Notes under the pieces: generated by a model
The model's database searches: none
What the model was told of the DNA's origin: nothing
The model's input: the letters and a program-made list of their open reading frames with translations, nothing else
Made by a program: the position numbers and the translations under genes
Shown here: positions 45,992-55,207 of the stretch, piece by piece
Layout: every line of letters starts with the position of its first letter
Numbering within the stretch: position 1 is the first letter of the stretch
DNA from: Paenibacillus woosongensis
GTDB taxonomy: Bacteria; Bacillota; Bacilli; Paenibacillales; Paenibacillaceae
DNA length: 64,000 nt
Reading direction: 5' to 3'
Assembly: GCF_009725165.1 (NCBI RefSeq)
Contig: NZ_WNZW01000001.1
Span: 992,001-1,056,000, forward strand

Positions 45992-46546
45992 TCACCTGCC
46001 ATTAATAAGAATTCGTCTTACATTTAATCCATACAAGCTTGTCCGCAGCATTCCTTCCGCCACATCAAGTCGTACAACCAAGTAGGATTTGCGGTAATAA
46101 TTCAGCTTGAACATGCTTAAGCCCTCAATAAGCTTTTCATCTACCGTAAAATGGTCTATTTTCTCTGAATCCTCAGCATTTTTCTTGACATATTCTTGGT
46201 TACTACTAGGTACTTCCGTAAATTTGGGAAAATAATAGTGTATCTGACCATTCCGCGCCATGTCTATCACAATGACCTTCTTATGAGCTAGACCGCGCTC
46301 ATATCGGTTTAGAATTTGGTATACTTCATCGGAAACAAGTAAATCAGGCTTCTCTAAAATGCATCCATATTCCAATGCCTTTAACGAATTGACAAATACA
46401 ACTTCCTCATCCTTGGCGAACTCATAACCTTGCTGCATTTGCTCTGAAAAAGTGATCATCCCTTCCAAGCTGCCTAACCTACGATCCTGCTCTAGGATAA
46501 AATATTCCAATCTGCTCACTCCTCTACCCAAACGATTGATTGCCAC
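45992..46546 (-). CDS. Adaptor family B protein (cassette 2)
   Basis: 184 residues; shares the end SYLVVRLDVAEGMLRTSLYG with the protein at 31704-32228 and an internal 'L...YLL..K..K' pattern. The start ATG (46546) lies inside the upstream gene, whose stop is at 46516; a start at MITFSEQ would avoid that overlap but lacks a site. The frame order is identical to cassette 1. No catalytic motif. Confidence 0.6.
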   Translation of the reverse strand: MAINRLGRGVSRLEYFILEQDRRLGSLEGMITFSEQMQQGYEFAKDEEVVFVNSLKALEYGCILEKPDLLVSDEVYQILNRYERGLAHKKVIVIDMARNGQIHYYFPKFTEVPSSNQEYVKKNAEDSEKIDHFTVDEKLIEGLSMFKLNYYRKSYLVVRLDVAEGMLRTSLYGLNVRRILINGR

Positions 46547-47667
46547 TGGCTCTCAGATAGTGAGACTAGAGATTGATCGCGGCTTAACATCGTGCTTCCC
46601 GCTAGATCTGCTCCGGTAAAATCAGTTCCCTCCAGCAGAGCCCCTCTAAAATCAGCAGCGATAACCGCATTTTGAAAACTAGCTGCTCGCAAATTAGCGC
46701 CTTGGAATTGGACGCCATGAATGCCAAACATGAGCCCATAGTTTTCGTTCATAACATCACGGCCACCGGTAATTTCATCAAAACAAGCTCGCTCCAGGTT
46801 GCATTCTCGAAAGGAAGCATCGAACATGACGCTGCCGTAAAAATCAACTTCTGAGCAATCACACGATTCGAATTTGCTGCTTAATAAATAGCTGCTCTGT
46901 AAATGACTGCCTGTAAGCCTAACTCTCTCAAGTCTCGTGAAGTTGAGCTGAATCCCCTCGTAATTACCATTAGAAATATCTACATCCGCAATATGTTCAT
47001 AGACATATTCATGTTCCATCTTTTTATCTAACCACTGTTTACAGGCAGTCGATGATTTTTGCCGGCTGTTGCAGCAATAAACGGATTCGCTTAAGTCAAT
47101 GTCCCCGTACTCGCCTACACAGATTTCGAATTGCGAATCCTTAGCAAGCTCCTGGTAGGAGGGGAGGGTAATTAAACGATTCACAGCATGCCGCACGGCA
47201 TGAACCATATACACGTGAAATGGGTCCACTTGTTCCCTTCTCCAGTAATCCAATGATTGTGGCGGAATAATTCCCATATATTCCTTCCGTTTGTTCTCAC
47301 AAGCTTGACTCCAAGCCTTGATATAGTCATGAACCCACCTTGCCTCATATCTATAAGGTGAAATCTTAGTACTACCTAAAGTGTCGTGATCAAAAACCTC
47401 CAGCATATACTCCGCATGCCCCTCAAAAAGTCGGGTACGCAGCAATGATATTTTTATAACGCAGCATTTTTTCATCAGATCGAGGTTTTGCAGTTGAACA
47501 GCATACTGGAAAAATTCATCCATAACAGGCACTAAATCCGCTGCAATTCGATCCTTCTCCCGGCCAAAAAAGTCATGCAAAACTCTAAGTTGTTGGTTTC
47601 TAAATTTCAAAGCTTCCTGTGTGAATTGCTCCCATGCTTCAATCCGATTCATCACGACCTCCCGCAA
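46516..47667 (-). CDS. Adaptor family A protein with pentapeptide repeats
   Basis: 383 residues. The first 220 are homologous to the 209-residue adaptor at 32245-32874 (KISLLRTRLFEGHAEYMLEV, FEICVGEYGDIDL). Residues 225-375 are pentapeptide repeats of the A(D/N)LXX type: FTRLERVRLTGSHLQ, VDFYGSVMFDASFREC, FQGANLRAASFQNAVI, FRGALLEGTDFTGADLAGST. Such repeats form a right-handed helix that may bind or cap other proteins. In the shorter paralogue the repeats are missing, so they are an optional module. Confidence 0.7.
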   Translation of the reverse strand: MREVVMNRIEAWEQFTQEALKFRNQQLRVLHDFFGREKDRIAADLVPVMDEFFQYAVQLQNLDLMKKCCVIKISLLRTRLFEGHAEYMLEVFDHDTLGSTKISPYRYEARWVHDYIKAWSQACENKRKEYMGIIPPQSLDYWRREQVDPFHVYMVHAVRHAVNRLITLPSYQELAKDSQFEICVGEYGDIDLSESVYCCNSRQKSSTACKQWLDKKMEHEYVYEHIADVDISNGNYEGIQLNFTRLERVRLTGSHLQSSYLLSSKFESCDCSEVDFYGSVMFDASFRECNLERACFDEITGGRDVMNENYGLMFGIHGVQFQGANLRAASFQNAVIAADFRGALLEGTDFTGADLAGSTMLSRDQSLVSLSESQWQSIVWVEE

Positions 47668-47673
47668 AACAAA

Positions 47674-49230
47674 TTATTCATCCATTAGAATTTCAACGCC
47701 TTTTAACTTAACTTGTCCTTGGTCAATCGTTATCCCGGCCTTACCTTCCTTCGTAGACATATCGATTTGATTCCCAAGGAGCAGAATCGATTCGGACACC
47801 ATCTCAATCTGCTTTCCAGTCTGCAGCTTTATCTTATTGCTACTACTCAAAAGAATCGTGCCATCGTTGGTTAACGTAATCGCCGCGCCGTTTTGAGCCC
47901 CAACGATCGTAATCTTGTCTTCCTCAAACATGATTTTCTGGCCTGTCTTAGTCAGGAAGAACTTCCTGTCCGGGTTACTCATCAAATCTTCTTTTATATC
48001 CGCATCATAGTGAATAATTGGCTGCAGCATTTCCTGCTTGACCACTGTCGTTGTGGTGTGGCTGCCGCCAGCATTCTGACTTCCGCTCTTCGGACTGCCT
48101 CCTCCTGTTCCGGAATCCTGAGGAAGCTTCTTCCGTACACTGCTGAGCGCGATGCCCTCTGCCTCATTCGCACTAGGAAAATAAATACGCACATCATCGC
48201 CCATCTCCGGCATGACGTACCACCCGGTCTGATCCTCCGAGGCATACATGGTCGAATAAGGGAACAGATAAGCGGTCTGCTGGTTCCAATCTTGATCGTA
48301 TTCCAGCTTCACCTTCACCTCGTCGCGGACCACGACGGCAACCTTGCCTTGAATCGAGGCGCCGATAATTTTGGTATTATAGACTCTTCGCTGATATCCG
48401 GCTCTTGGCAAGCAAAATGTATAAGTATGAGTAAGAACTCCACGAGACATTTCCGTAAGTACTTCAAACACGTGGAGCTGCTGATTTTTGAACGTGACCG
48501 TATCTCCCAATTCCAGATCCTGATCCAATACAACCTCATAGCAGATGAAATCCTGCTCACTAAGGCCAGACTCTTTAGGGTCTCCCGCATTCTTAAAAGC
48601 AAGCAGATCTTTGTACACCCGATAATGGGTCGCTTCAATTTGTCCTCGGTCGCTATGGTCGGGGATACCGAGATAGAAACAAATACTGTCGCGCGAAGCG
48701 ATAGGAACAAGAGGAGCATTATACCAAGACGCCAAGCGCTTTAAGAACTGCCAGTCTGTCTCCTGATATTGCAATGTGAATCCGCCTAGCGTACGCCGCT
48801 CAGAATACGTATTTCCGATATAAGCTCTCGGATAGGGCTCCGCGATATGCTTCATCACTTGTTCAATCTGCTGCGATTTATCCTGAAAAGCACGGTTCTC
48901 CAGCTTAATATCCATAGCATACGTATGAGACACTGCCTCTGCCTCCAGCCAATAGACCTCCCGCTCTACCTTAATGTGCAGCTTGAGCAGCATACCGTGA
49001 AACAGCGTCTTTTTTGCGCCATTTTCATCGTAGTAGAGCAGTTCAACGGGGGTTTGCTCGTTGGCCATTCTCAAATATTGCTCTTCCATCTCTTCAGGAA
49101 TAATGCCGCTGAAGGTTAGTCTGGCATGATCATTTAACTTTTTCACCAGCTTCACGTCGTGCAGCTTCATCTCAAACGGGGCAATTTTCAAGGTATCATA
49201 CGCAACGATTAAGCCTGCCATATACTTCAT
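47674..49230 (-). CDS. Structural VgrG-like spike protein (cassette 2)
   Basis: 518 residues. LNDHARLTFSGIIPEEMEEQ, LQYQETDWQFLKRLASWYNA, ELGDTVTFKNQQLHVFEVLT, VKLEYDQDWNQQTAYLFPYS, GWYVMPEMGDDVRIYFPSAN. A Gly/Ser-rich insert GTGGGSPKSGSQNAGG precedes the spike beta-helix (TILLSSSNKIKLQTGKQIEM). No toxin domain. Its parallel in cassette 1 is at 32871-34283; the two are clearly related but not recently duplicated. Confidence 0.85.
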   Translation of the reverse strand: MKYMAGLIVAYDTLKIAPFEMKLHDVKLVKKLNDHARLTFSGIIPEEMEEQYLRMANEQTPVELLYYDENGAKKTLFHGMLLKLHIKVEREVYWLEAEAVSHTYAMDIKLENRAFQDKSQQIEQVMKHIAEPYPRAYIGNTYSERRTLGGFTLQYQETDWQFLKRLASWYNAPLVPIASRDSICFYLGIPDHSDRGQIEATHYRVYKDLLAFKNAGDPKESGLSEQDFICYEVVLDQDLELGDTVTFKNQQLHVFEVLTEMSRGVLTHTYTFCLPRAGYQRRVYNTKIIGASIQGKVAVVVRDEVKVKLEYDQDWNQQTAYLFPYSTMYASEDQTGWYVMPEMGDDVRIYFPSANEAEGIALSSVRKKLPQDSGTGGGSPKSGSQNAGGSHTTTTVVKQEMLQPIIHYDADIKEDLMSNPDRKFFLTKTGQKIMFEEDKITIVGAQNGAAITLTNDGTILLSSSNKIKLQTGKQIEMVSESILLLGNQIDMSTKEGKAGITIDQGQVKLKGVEILMDE

Positions 49231-49277
49231 CTCCTTTGCTTACTTCATTTCCTCTATCTGCAAACGCAAACTACCAT

Positions 49278-50443
49278 CCCTAATCCACAATCACCCGCTG
49301 GCTGCCGCCCGGGGCCATGCCCAGCCTGCCGCCACCGCCGCCGCGGACGCCATCCAGAATGCGGCCCAGGTACTTATGGATCTCCACATTCGTATACTCC
49401 CTGCTGCTCATGCCGAGACGACTCGTCATATAGTGCAAAATGACGTCCCGAGCGAGGGTTCCCTCGTTCATGCACATCATTGTAAACATGAAGTCCTGCG
49501 GGTCGCCGCTTCCCTTGCGCATCATTTCCTCTGCGAAGGAGCGCAGAATAACCGGAGACAAGGTGCTTTTGCCGTAAGCCGCGTAGCGGACATGCAGAAC
49601 ATTCACGGTATTAAATTCGGTCGCCAGGTCCCGGAAGCCCTGATAGTCCTGGCGCAGCCGGGCGCCTTCCTTCAGCTTGAAGCGGCACAGCTCCAGCTCA
49701 GTGGCATCCGCTTCAAGCTGCTCATCGATCACGATCTCGCTGCGGAACGTCTGCCAGTCGCCGTCCTCGTCACCAGCATGGAAACGAACCTTTAATGCAG
49801 CCTCCCGCCCCGTGGCACGGTACTTGATGCTCACAGCATCTGTCAGCAAATACAGCCGCCCTTGATGCTTGACGATGCCGGGATGCACGATCAGGGAATC
49901 TGCGCCGACCTCAACATGGGCACCCGAAATGATGCCATCCGTATATTCGTGATAGTAGACGTCCACGAAGTCGCGGGGGAAATCCCGCAGATTTTCCAGC
50001 ATCGCTGTCTTTAGAATCCGGCCCTTCTCAAACTTCGGTACGATATGGTTAAACATTGCCTTCCCCTCCTTCCGGCTGTGACGTTTGTACGACTCACCCG
50101 GTTATGTTCTTGAGCAGATGACCTATCAAGCTTGCTGCCCCTCCATATGAACGCCGTTCAAGTACAGTTCAGGATTCCCTTTGCTTAGCTCAAGTACTTT
50201 TTTATCAACGACATAGGTTTTTGCAATAATATCGTGTAGAGCCTGCTTCCTCTGGGTAAAGGCAGCCATGATATAACCGACATAGATCGTCAGGAATGAA
50301 AGGATTCGACTCCAAAATCTTGCGGTCGCCCGTCCAAACGATACACGCTCATAATTTTGATCCACGACAATGATGCCAAGCGCCTTTTTCCCAAAAGTTC
50401 CTTGCAGTTTGGAAGACTCTAAAATCGCATAATACAGCCAAGG
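49278..50443. repeat. Direct repeat, copy 2 (partner 34914-36079)
   Basis: Copy with intact flanking genes; likely the original. See the copy at 34914-36079, offset 14364 bases with no indels seen. Confidence 0.95.
49280..50056 (-). CDS. Conserved CIS-associated protein, copy 2
   Basis: 258 residues, twin of 34916-35692. Helix-rich C-terminal half: FRDLATEFNTVNVLHVRYAA, ILRSFAEEMMRKGSGDPQDF, ARDVILHYMTSRLG. The presence of two near-identical copies under strong conservation, including silent positions, points to a recent duplication or gene conversion. Preceded by a GGAGGGGAAGGCA site. It opens cassette 2. Confidence 0.65.
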   Translation of the reverse strand: MFNHIVPKFEKGRILKTAMLENLRDFPRDFVDVYYHEYTDGIISGAHVEVGADSLIVHPGIVKHQGRLYLLTDAVSIKYRATGREAALKVRFHAGDEDGDWQTFRSEIVIDEQLEADATELELCRFKLKEGARLRQDYQGFRDLATEFNTVNVLHVRYAAYGKSTLSPVILRSFAEEMMRKGSGDPQDFMFTMMCMNEGTLARDVILHYMTSRLGMSSREYTNVEIHKYLGRILDGVRGGGGGRLGMAPGGSQRVIVD

Positions 50444-50641
50444 TACAGAGAAGGCAGCGGCTATACGAATCGTCGAATAAACGATTTCAAATACTCTGCT
50501 ATCCAGCAAAATAAGTCCCTTTCCGACTCCAACAAGCATGTCAAATATTAATTCAAGAAACGCTAGCGCAAAAGCAAGAACGTAGATAATAATGTAATCT
50601 AATATACTCGCACATAACCTCTTCCAAAACCCAGCGTACAT
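50126..50641 (-). CDS. RDD-family membrane protein 1
   Basis: 171 residues: MYAGFWKRLCASILDYIIIY (RDD motif: R near the start, D in helix 1), two more hydrophobic segments, then LESSKLQGTFGKKALGIIVV and ALHDIIAKTYVVD. RDD proteins are small integral membrane proteins, some of which carry ions or compatible solutes, but here four occur in a row beside the injection system and could anchor it. Intact parent of the truncated copy at 35762. Confidence 0.8.
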   Translation of the reverse strand: MYAGFWKRLCASILDYIIIYVLAFALAFLELIFDMLVGVGKGLILLDSRVFEIVYSTIRIAAAFSVPWLYYAILESSKLQGTFGKKALGIIVVDQNYERVSFGRATARFWSRILSFLTIYVGYIMAAFTQRKQALHDIIAKTYVVDKKVLELSKGNPELYLNGVHMEGQQA

Positions 50642-50700
50642 AAACGAATCTCCTTCAAACCCATAAATTTCTTCTATAATTTCTAAGTCTAGCGCCGCTT

Positions 50701-51186
50701 TTAATCCGGCCAGTTGAAGCCCTTGCTTGCCAAATCCAGCTTCCTGGTGGATTCCAATGGCTTGGCATTGCTTTTCTGATACAGAAGCATTTCCTTGTTG
50801 ACGACATAGGTATCAGCGATTTTATCGTGCAGACCTTGCTTGTATTCCGTGAAAATCGCCATGAAATAACCTATTCCAAGGATGGATGAAATCAGTTTGC
50901 TCCAAAACCTCGCATTGGCCTTCCCCCAGGAAATTCTCTCATCCCTATCATCCACCACGACTACACCGAGCATGATCTTGCCCAAGGTTGCCTGGTATTT
51001 GGAAGATTCCATCATAGTGAAATACAGCCACTGAGCGAGCAAACTGAATATCACCAATGTCCCGTTGTAACGATACATCAACTCTTCTGGAGGAATAAAA
51101 ATAAAGGTAACTATCAATAAGGACAGCCCCATAAAAATCCGGTCAACAAACATAGCAAAATACCTTCTCCATAACACGTCATACAT
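50701..51186 (-). CDS. RDD-family membrane protein 2
   Basis: 161 residues from MYDVLWRRYFAMFVDRIFMG; GGGAGGAAAGAGTCGA precedes this ATG while the longer frame has no site. Landmarks: MMESSKYQATLGKIMLGVVV, FTEYKQGLHDKIADTYVV. Three hydrophobic segments. Same orientation and spacing as its neighbours. Confidence 0.8.
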   Translation of the reverse strand: MYDVLWRRYFAMFVDRIFMGLSLLIVTFIFIPPEELMYRYNGTLVIFSLLAQWLYFTMMESSKYQATLGKIMLGVVVVDDRDERISWGKANARFWSKLISSILGIGYFMAIFTEYKQGLHDKIADTYVVNKEMLLYQKSNAKPLESTRKLDLASKGFNWPD

Positions 51187-51260
51187 TCGACTCTTTCCTC
51201 CCAGTAAACCGCCTGCCCGTCTAAAACACACACTCCAAAAAAAGACTCAACGCCATACTT

Positions 51261-51746
51261 CTACACGGCGGCAGCGGCCTCCATTTGTCTGGCTTGCGGT
51301 ATCTCTTCCTCCATCAGGCAAGTGCCAGCAGCAATATCATGCAGCGCCTGTTTTTTCTTGGTGAAGCCCGCCATGAACCAGCCAATCAGTACCGTGATGG
51401 CTGAGAAGCTTTTACTCCAAAATCGTGCAGTCGCCCGGTGGAAGGTAATTTTCTGGCCCTCCTGATCAACTACCCTGAGTCCCATCGCCATCTTGCCAAA
51501 CGTCGCCTGGAACTTGGAAGATTCCATGACCGCGAAGTAGTGCCAGAATAATACCGCCATCAGAACCATTCGACTAACGTTAAACAACACGATTATTTCA
51601 TCTAAATACTCATAGATGTCATAGGGATCCCTCAGGCACCAATACCATGCAAAAGTGGTCAATATACCAATCACCTGATGAATCGAAGCGACAACCAATA
51701 GATCCAATAAGGCAGCTACCGCCCTTTTCCAAAATCGTGCATACAC
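51261..51746 (-). CDS. RDD-family membrane protein 3
   Basis: Start taken at GTG 51746 (VYARFWKRAVAALLDLLVVA) to match the other copies; a GGGGGG lies before it. Landmarks: ESSKFQATFGKMAMGLRVVD, FTKKKQALHDIAAGTCLM. The longer frame from 51797 would overlap RDD 4. 161 residues. Confidence 0.75.
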   Translation of the reverse strand: MYARFWKRAVAALLDLLVVASIHQVIGILTTFAWYWCLRDPYDIYEYLDEIIVLFNVSRMVLMAVLFWHYFAVMESSKFQATFGKMAMGLRVVDQEGQKITFHRATARFWSKSFSAITVLIGWFMAGFTKKKQALHDIAAGTCLMEEEIPQARQMEAAAAV

Positions 51747-51765
51747 GATGTCTCGCCCCCCTGCT

Positions 51766-52242
51766 TTATGCATGCGCAATGCCCGTTTTGACATCATCGT
51801 CTTTTTGACAGCTGAGCATAAAGAGCAGGAAGCTCTTCTTTACCACATAAGTCCCCGCCATTCTGTCATGCATCGCCTGCCGCTTCTCATGAGAGAAGGC
51901 CATCAGGTAGCCTAAGCCAAGAAGCAAACCGGAAAGCAGTTTCCCCCAGTACCTGGTATTGGCCCTTGCGTATGTAATTCGTTCGTAGTCTTTGTCCACG
52001 ACCATCACCCCAAGGAGTCTCTTCCCGATGGTAGCTTGGTATTTGGATGACTCCATCAGACAGAAGTAAATCCAATCACAGGTGATCGATATTAATAGAT
52101 GCGTTAATACTAAATAGATAGAATTGTATTCAAACAGCTCTCCCGGCAAAATCCAAATGAAACTGATCAATGTAGCCGCCACACCGGTAATAATCCGATC
52201 GATCGCGAGTGCTGCGTATCTTCGCAATAAAACATCGTACAT
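51766..52242 (-). CDS. RDD-family membrane protein 4
   Basis: 158 residues: MYDVLLRRYAALAIDRIITG, LMESSKYQATIGKRLLGVMV, SHEKRQAMHDRMAGTYVVKK. First of four tandem RDD genes, following the Hsp70-like gene by about 100 bases. More similar to RDD 2 than to RDD 1 or 3, suggesting that the set arose by duplication of a pair. Confidence 0.8.
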   Translation of the reverse strand: MYDVLLRRYAALAIDRIITGVAATLISFIWILPGELFEYNSIYLVLTHLLISITCDWIYFCLMESSKYQATIGKRLLGVMVVDKDYERITYARANTRYWGKLLSGLLLGLGYLMAFSHEKRQAMHDRMAGTYVVKKSFLLFMLSCQKDDDVKTGIAHA

Positions 52243-52346
52243 TTCCGCTCTTCCCCTCTTGTCAACCCAATGTTAGCTTAACTGCATGATTTCAATCTTC
52301 TTATTATTCAGCACTCTAAAAGCTTTACTACACCGCTTGCCGCCCC

Positions 52347-54995
52347 CTACTTCGTCCCGTCAAAAAAGTCCAGCTCCGACCGGTCGCTCTCGAACGGAAA
52401 CAACTCCTTGCGGCCAAGCAGCAGCCCCTCGTTCTGGCGGGCAATCGGCAGGACGTAGAAGCCCCAGTGGTTGTCGTCCGCGAAGACAAAATACTTCGTC
52501 TCCCCGTTCACGATGGAGTCGGTATCGTCCTGCGGAATTTTGTCCCCATAGACCGCCTGGATATCCTCGTATTTCACGGACTGATAGTCCTTGGTCCGGT
52601 TATGGTACACATAGCTGTGACGCAATCCGCCGTCCGCTCCCCGCAGAAGGAACTCGATCTCCTGCGTATGGTACGGCCGCGAAATGAAGCCCAGCACCCG
52701 GTTCGTCCGCTCCAGGCTGGAGATGAGCTCCAGCTCGCGGCGGTCATGCGTATATGCGCTCACCGAGTACGGGATGACAGCCGCATGGTTCGTAATGCTC
52801 GTCTCGATGACGCCAGCTTTCCGCGCGTTCAAATAACGGATCGCTCCGCGCAGGCAGGCGAGCTTCAGCTCGGGCACCCGGCCCTCGGCCGGCTTTTGCC
52901 GGAACTCGATACTCCGTCCAGGGACGAACTCCTTCAGCGCCTCGCGGAACACCTCGATCCGGCATGATTGTCCCGTCAGCTTGATGATCGAGTACTCGCC
53001 CAGCACGCCGTCCTGATAGAAGCCGTCGAGGAACTTGCGCAGCACCTCGTAAATATCGCCTTTAATCAACTGGGTAATTTCCTTAATGTTGAACACGACA
53101 TCCGGAATTTCATACTCGTCCTTCAGCTCGCCGCTGCGCGATACCGACAGGAACCAGCGCTCCATCGTCGTAATCTGCAAATCGTTATCCCGGCTGCCGT
53201 CCGCTTCCGCGTCGAAGCGGTTGCGCAGAATGCCAGTTTTTCGGAAAAACTGCTGCTTCATTTCCTCGGCAATTTCCCACAGGAAATAGAAATTACCGCG
53301 CACCCGGTAATACTCATCCCGCGAGCGGTTCTCATACATGGCGTAGGCCGTCGGAATCACCGCCTCCGCCTCCTGGTAACGGCGCTCCAGCTCGGCATAC
53401 ACCGCCTCCACGCCGTTAGCGTCCACCTCACGGAACAGATCGTTCGCCGGAATGTCGATCAAATCATCGATATCCGTCACCCGGCGCCGACCGCCCGTAT
53501 AATAATCGGCGAAGACGATTTTCATAAACTGCATAATCCGATAGGTGATATTGTTGCCGCCGAAATGCGTATCCCCGTTCTCATACGTCGCATCCATCGC
53601 AATGCGATAGGACATATGCCCGTCCTCGACCCGGAACCGGCAGGAGGACAGATCCGTCGTCCCGCCCCCGCAGTCGATGACAAGCGCTTTATATTCCTCG
53701 CCCTCGATGAACAGATTCCGCTCCAGACCATCAGCGATTGTGTTGTACAGCACGGCCATCCCCTCGTCCAGCGCCTCCTCCTTCTCAATCCGGTAATCCG
53801 GCAAAATGGCGGAGAACATCTGGAGAAACGGCGCTTTCATTTTGACGGGGCTGGTGAAATGCAAATTTTTGAACTTGCATTTGAATTGATGCTCCGCCAT
53901 CTGGATGACGTGCTTCAGATACGCCTGGATAATATCCTGACGCAGCACGGTTGCCGTGTTTCCCTCACTGTCCATAACCTCGATCGGTTTGTCGTAGTTG
54001 TTCACCCAACGCTTTAGTCCCTGAAAGACCGAAGCGCGGCTGCTGTAGCTGCTGCGGCGGATATTCAGCAGCGCCTCATGGCCGAACTGGTATTTCACCG
54101 CGGCCGGGTCCGAGCAATCCGCTACGCTTACCGCGGTAGGCAGTGCCTCGCTCCATTCCAGCTTCCGGTACGTCGGATCAGGGAACTTGACGAAGTTCAC
54201 CTCATTGGAACGAATATGGCCGTTCAATACGTCGAGACTGCTTGGTGACTGCGCATATCCGTTGTACAAAAAAGCGCCGGCCGTCGTATTGGAAGTCCCG
54301 AAATCGATCGCCAGCACGGCATCCGTTGCCTGCAGCTCCCGGATGTCCAGATCGGCCAGCGGAATTTTATAATATTGGATTTGAATCGGCGGCAGAGCCT
54401 GGCTCTGATAATACGCCTTGTATATGTATTCCGAATCGCGCTTGCGCAGGAACAGCAGGCTGTACTGGCGGTTCGACGTCCGCTGCCACTCCATGCTGCT
54501 GTCCGCTGCCAAATAAAAGCTGCCCGCCTCGCCCTCCTCCTTGCGCAAATTAAGAATGCCGCAAAGCTCCATCCGGTCGTTGACGAGCAGTACATTGGAC
54601 TCCGCGAACATCGCGGGAGCTTTTACTTTATATCCGTCGCTCTTATCGATGGCGATTTCCGGGTAAATGACGATACGGGCTGGAACGCTGATGCCCCCGT
54701 CCCCTTGCAGCGAGGCCTGCATATATTTGCGCATTACCGTTTTCACGCGCTCGAAGCCGCCTTCGCAGTACGGGCCAATGAACATCTCTTCGTCCGCGCC
54801 CAAATACTTCAGAATGACGCGGATCATCTCCTCCCGGTCAAGCCGATGGCTGAGCCCTTCCACGAGCCGTTCCCGGTAGCAAATATTGCGCAGCTGGAAG
54901 GTGGTCATCTCGGTCAGCTCATCATGCGTATAGAGAACCTTCCCGCGCACCCGCTGTTGGCTGGTGGAATCCGTGTACAGTTTATAACCCTTCAT
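52347..54995 (-). CDS. Hsp70-like actin-fold ATPase
   Basis: 882 residues. An N-terminal region of about 225 residues has no known fold. The actin-like ATPase core then shows VLAIDFGTSNTTAGAFL (phosphate 1), a connecting strand, ALVIDCGGGTTDLSSCRF (phosphate 2) and SIIKLTGQSCRIEVFREALK (adenosine). There is no ordinary Hsp70 substrate-binding domain or DnaK C-terminus; it is closer to the large divergent Hsp70/SrfB-type group. A J-domain protein is encoded in the same cluster (61107-61571), so the two may form a private chaperone pair for assembly or effector handling. Confidence 0.75.
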   Translation of the reverse strand: MKGYKLYTDSTSQQRVRGKVLYTHDELTEMTTFQLRNICYRERLVEGLSHRLDREEMIRVILKYLGADEEMFIGPYCEGGFERVKTVMRKYMQASLQGDGGISVPARIVIYPEIAIDKSDGYKVKAPAMFAESNVLLVNDRMELCGILNLRKEEGEAGSFYLAADSSMEWQRTSNRQYSLLFLRKRDSEYIYKAYYQSQALPPIQIQYYKIPLADLDIRELQATDAVLAIDFGTSNTTAGAFLYNGYAQSPSSLDVLNGHIRSNEVNFVKFPDPTYRKLEWSEALPTAVSVADCSDPAAVKYQFGHEALLNIRRSSYSSRASVFQGLKRWVNNYDKPIEVMDSEGNTATVLRQDIIQAYLKHVIQMAEHQFKCKFKNLHFTSPVKMKAPFLQMFSAILPDYRIEKEEALDEGMAVLYNTIADGLERNLFIEGEEYKALVIDCGGGTTDLSSCRFRVEDGHMSYRIAMDATYENGDTHFGGNNITYRIMQFMKIVFADYYTGGRRRVTDIDDLIDIPANDLFREVDANGVEAVYAELERRYQEAEAVIPTAYAMYENRSRDEYYRVRGNFYFLWEIAEEMKQQFFRKTGILRNRFDAEADGSRDNDLQITTMERWFLSVSRSGELKDEYEIPDVVFNIKEITQLIKGDIYEVLRKFLDGFYQDGVLGEYSIIKLTGQSCRIEVFREALKEFVPGRSIEFRQKPAEGRVPELKLACLRGAIRYLNARKAGVIETSITNHAAVIPYSVSAYTHDRRELELISSLERTNRVLGFISRPYHTQEIEFLLRGADGGLRHSYVYHNRTKDYQSVKYEDIQAVYGDKIPQDDTDSIVNGETKYFVFADDNHWGFYVLPIARQNEGLLLGRKELFPFESDRSELDFFDGTK

Positions 54996-55061
54996 GCTTG
55001 ATAAATTCCTCCTCCAAAATGGTTAGGGGCATCCTTCAAAAACCTATTCAAAAAAATCAAA

Positions 55062-55205
55062 TTTTCAGCACCGAGAAGGTTGAGTGAAGTCAGGACTGAG
55101 GAAGCGGAGCGTAGGCAAAACCTACGTGAGCACCGGAAGGAGTGAGTGAACTCAAGATTCGATGTCGTATATCCCCCTTGTCCTACTTCGTGATCAAAAT
55201 TTGCC
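55062..55205. repeat. Dispersed hairpin repeat, copy A
   Basis: Starts TTTTCAGCACCGAGAAGGTT and ends CTTCGTGATCAAAA. It contains the stem CGTAGG-CAAAA-CCTACG. Same element as at 62408-62547 and 62574-62713. Located between the Hsp70-like gene and the gene at 55208. Confidence 0.85.
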
Positions 55206-55207
55206 TT

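Noticed and set aside
47893..48744. Plus-strand open frame of 283 codons
   Set aside because: Antisense to the structural VgrG of cassette 2, with no family similarity.
52968..54017. Plus-strand open frame of 349 codons
   Set aside because: Antisense to the Hsp70-like gene, whose motifs are clear; a product of the GC-rich codon pattern.
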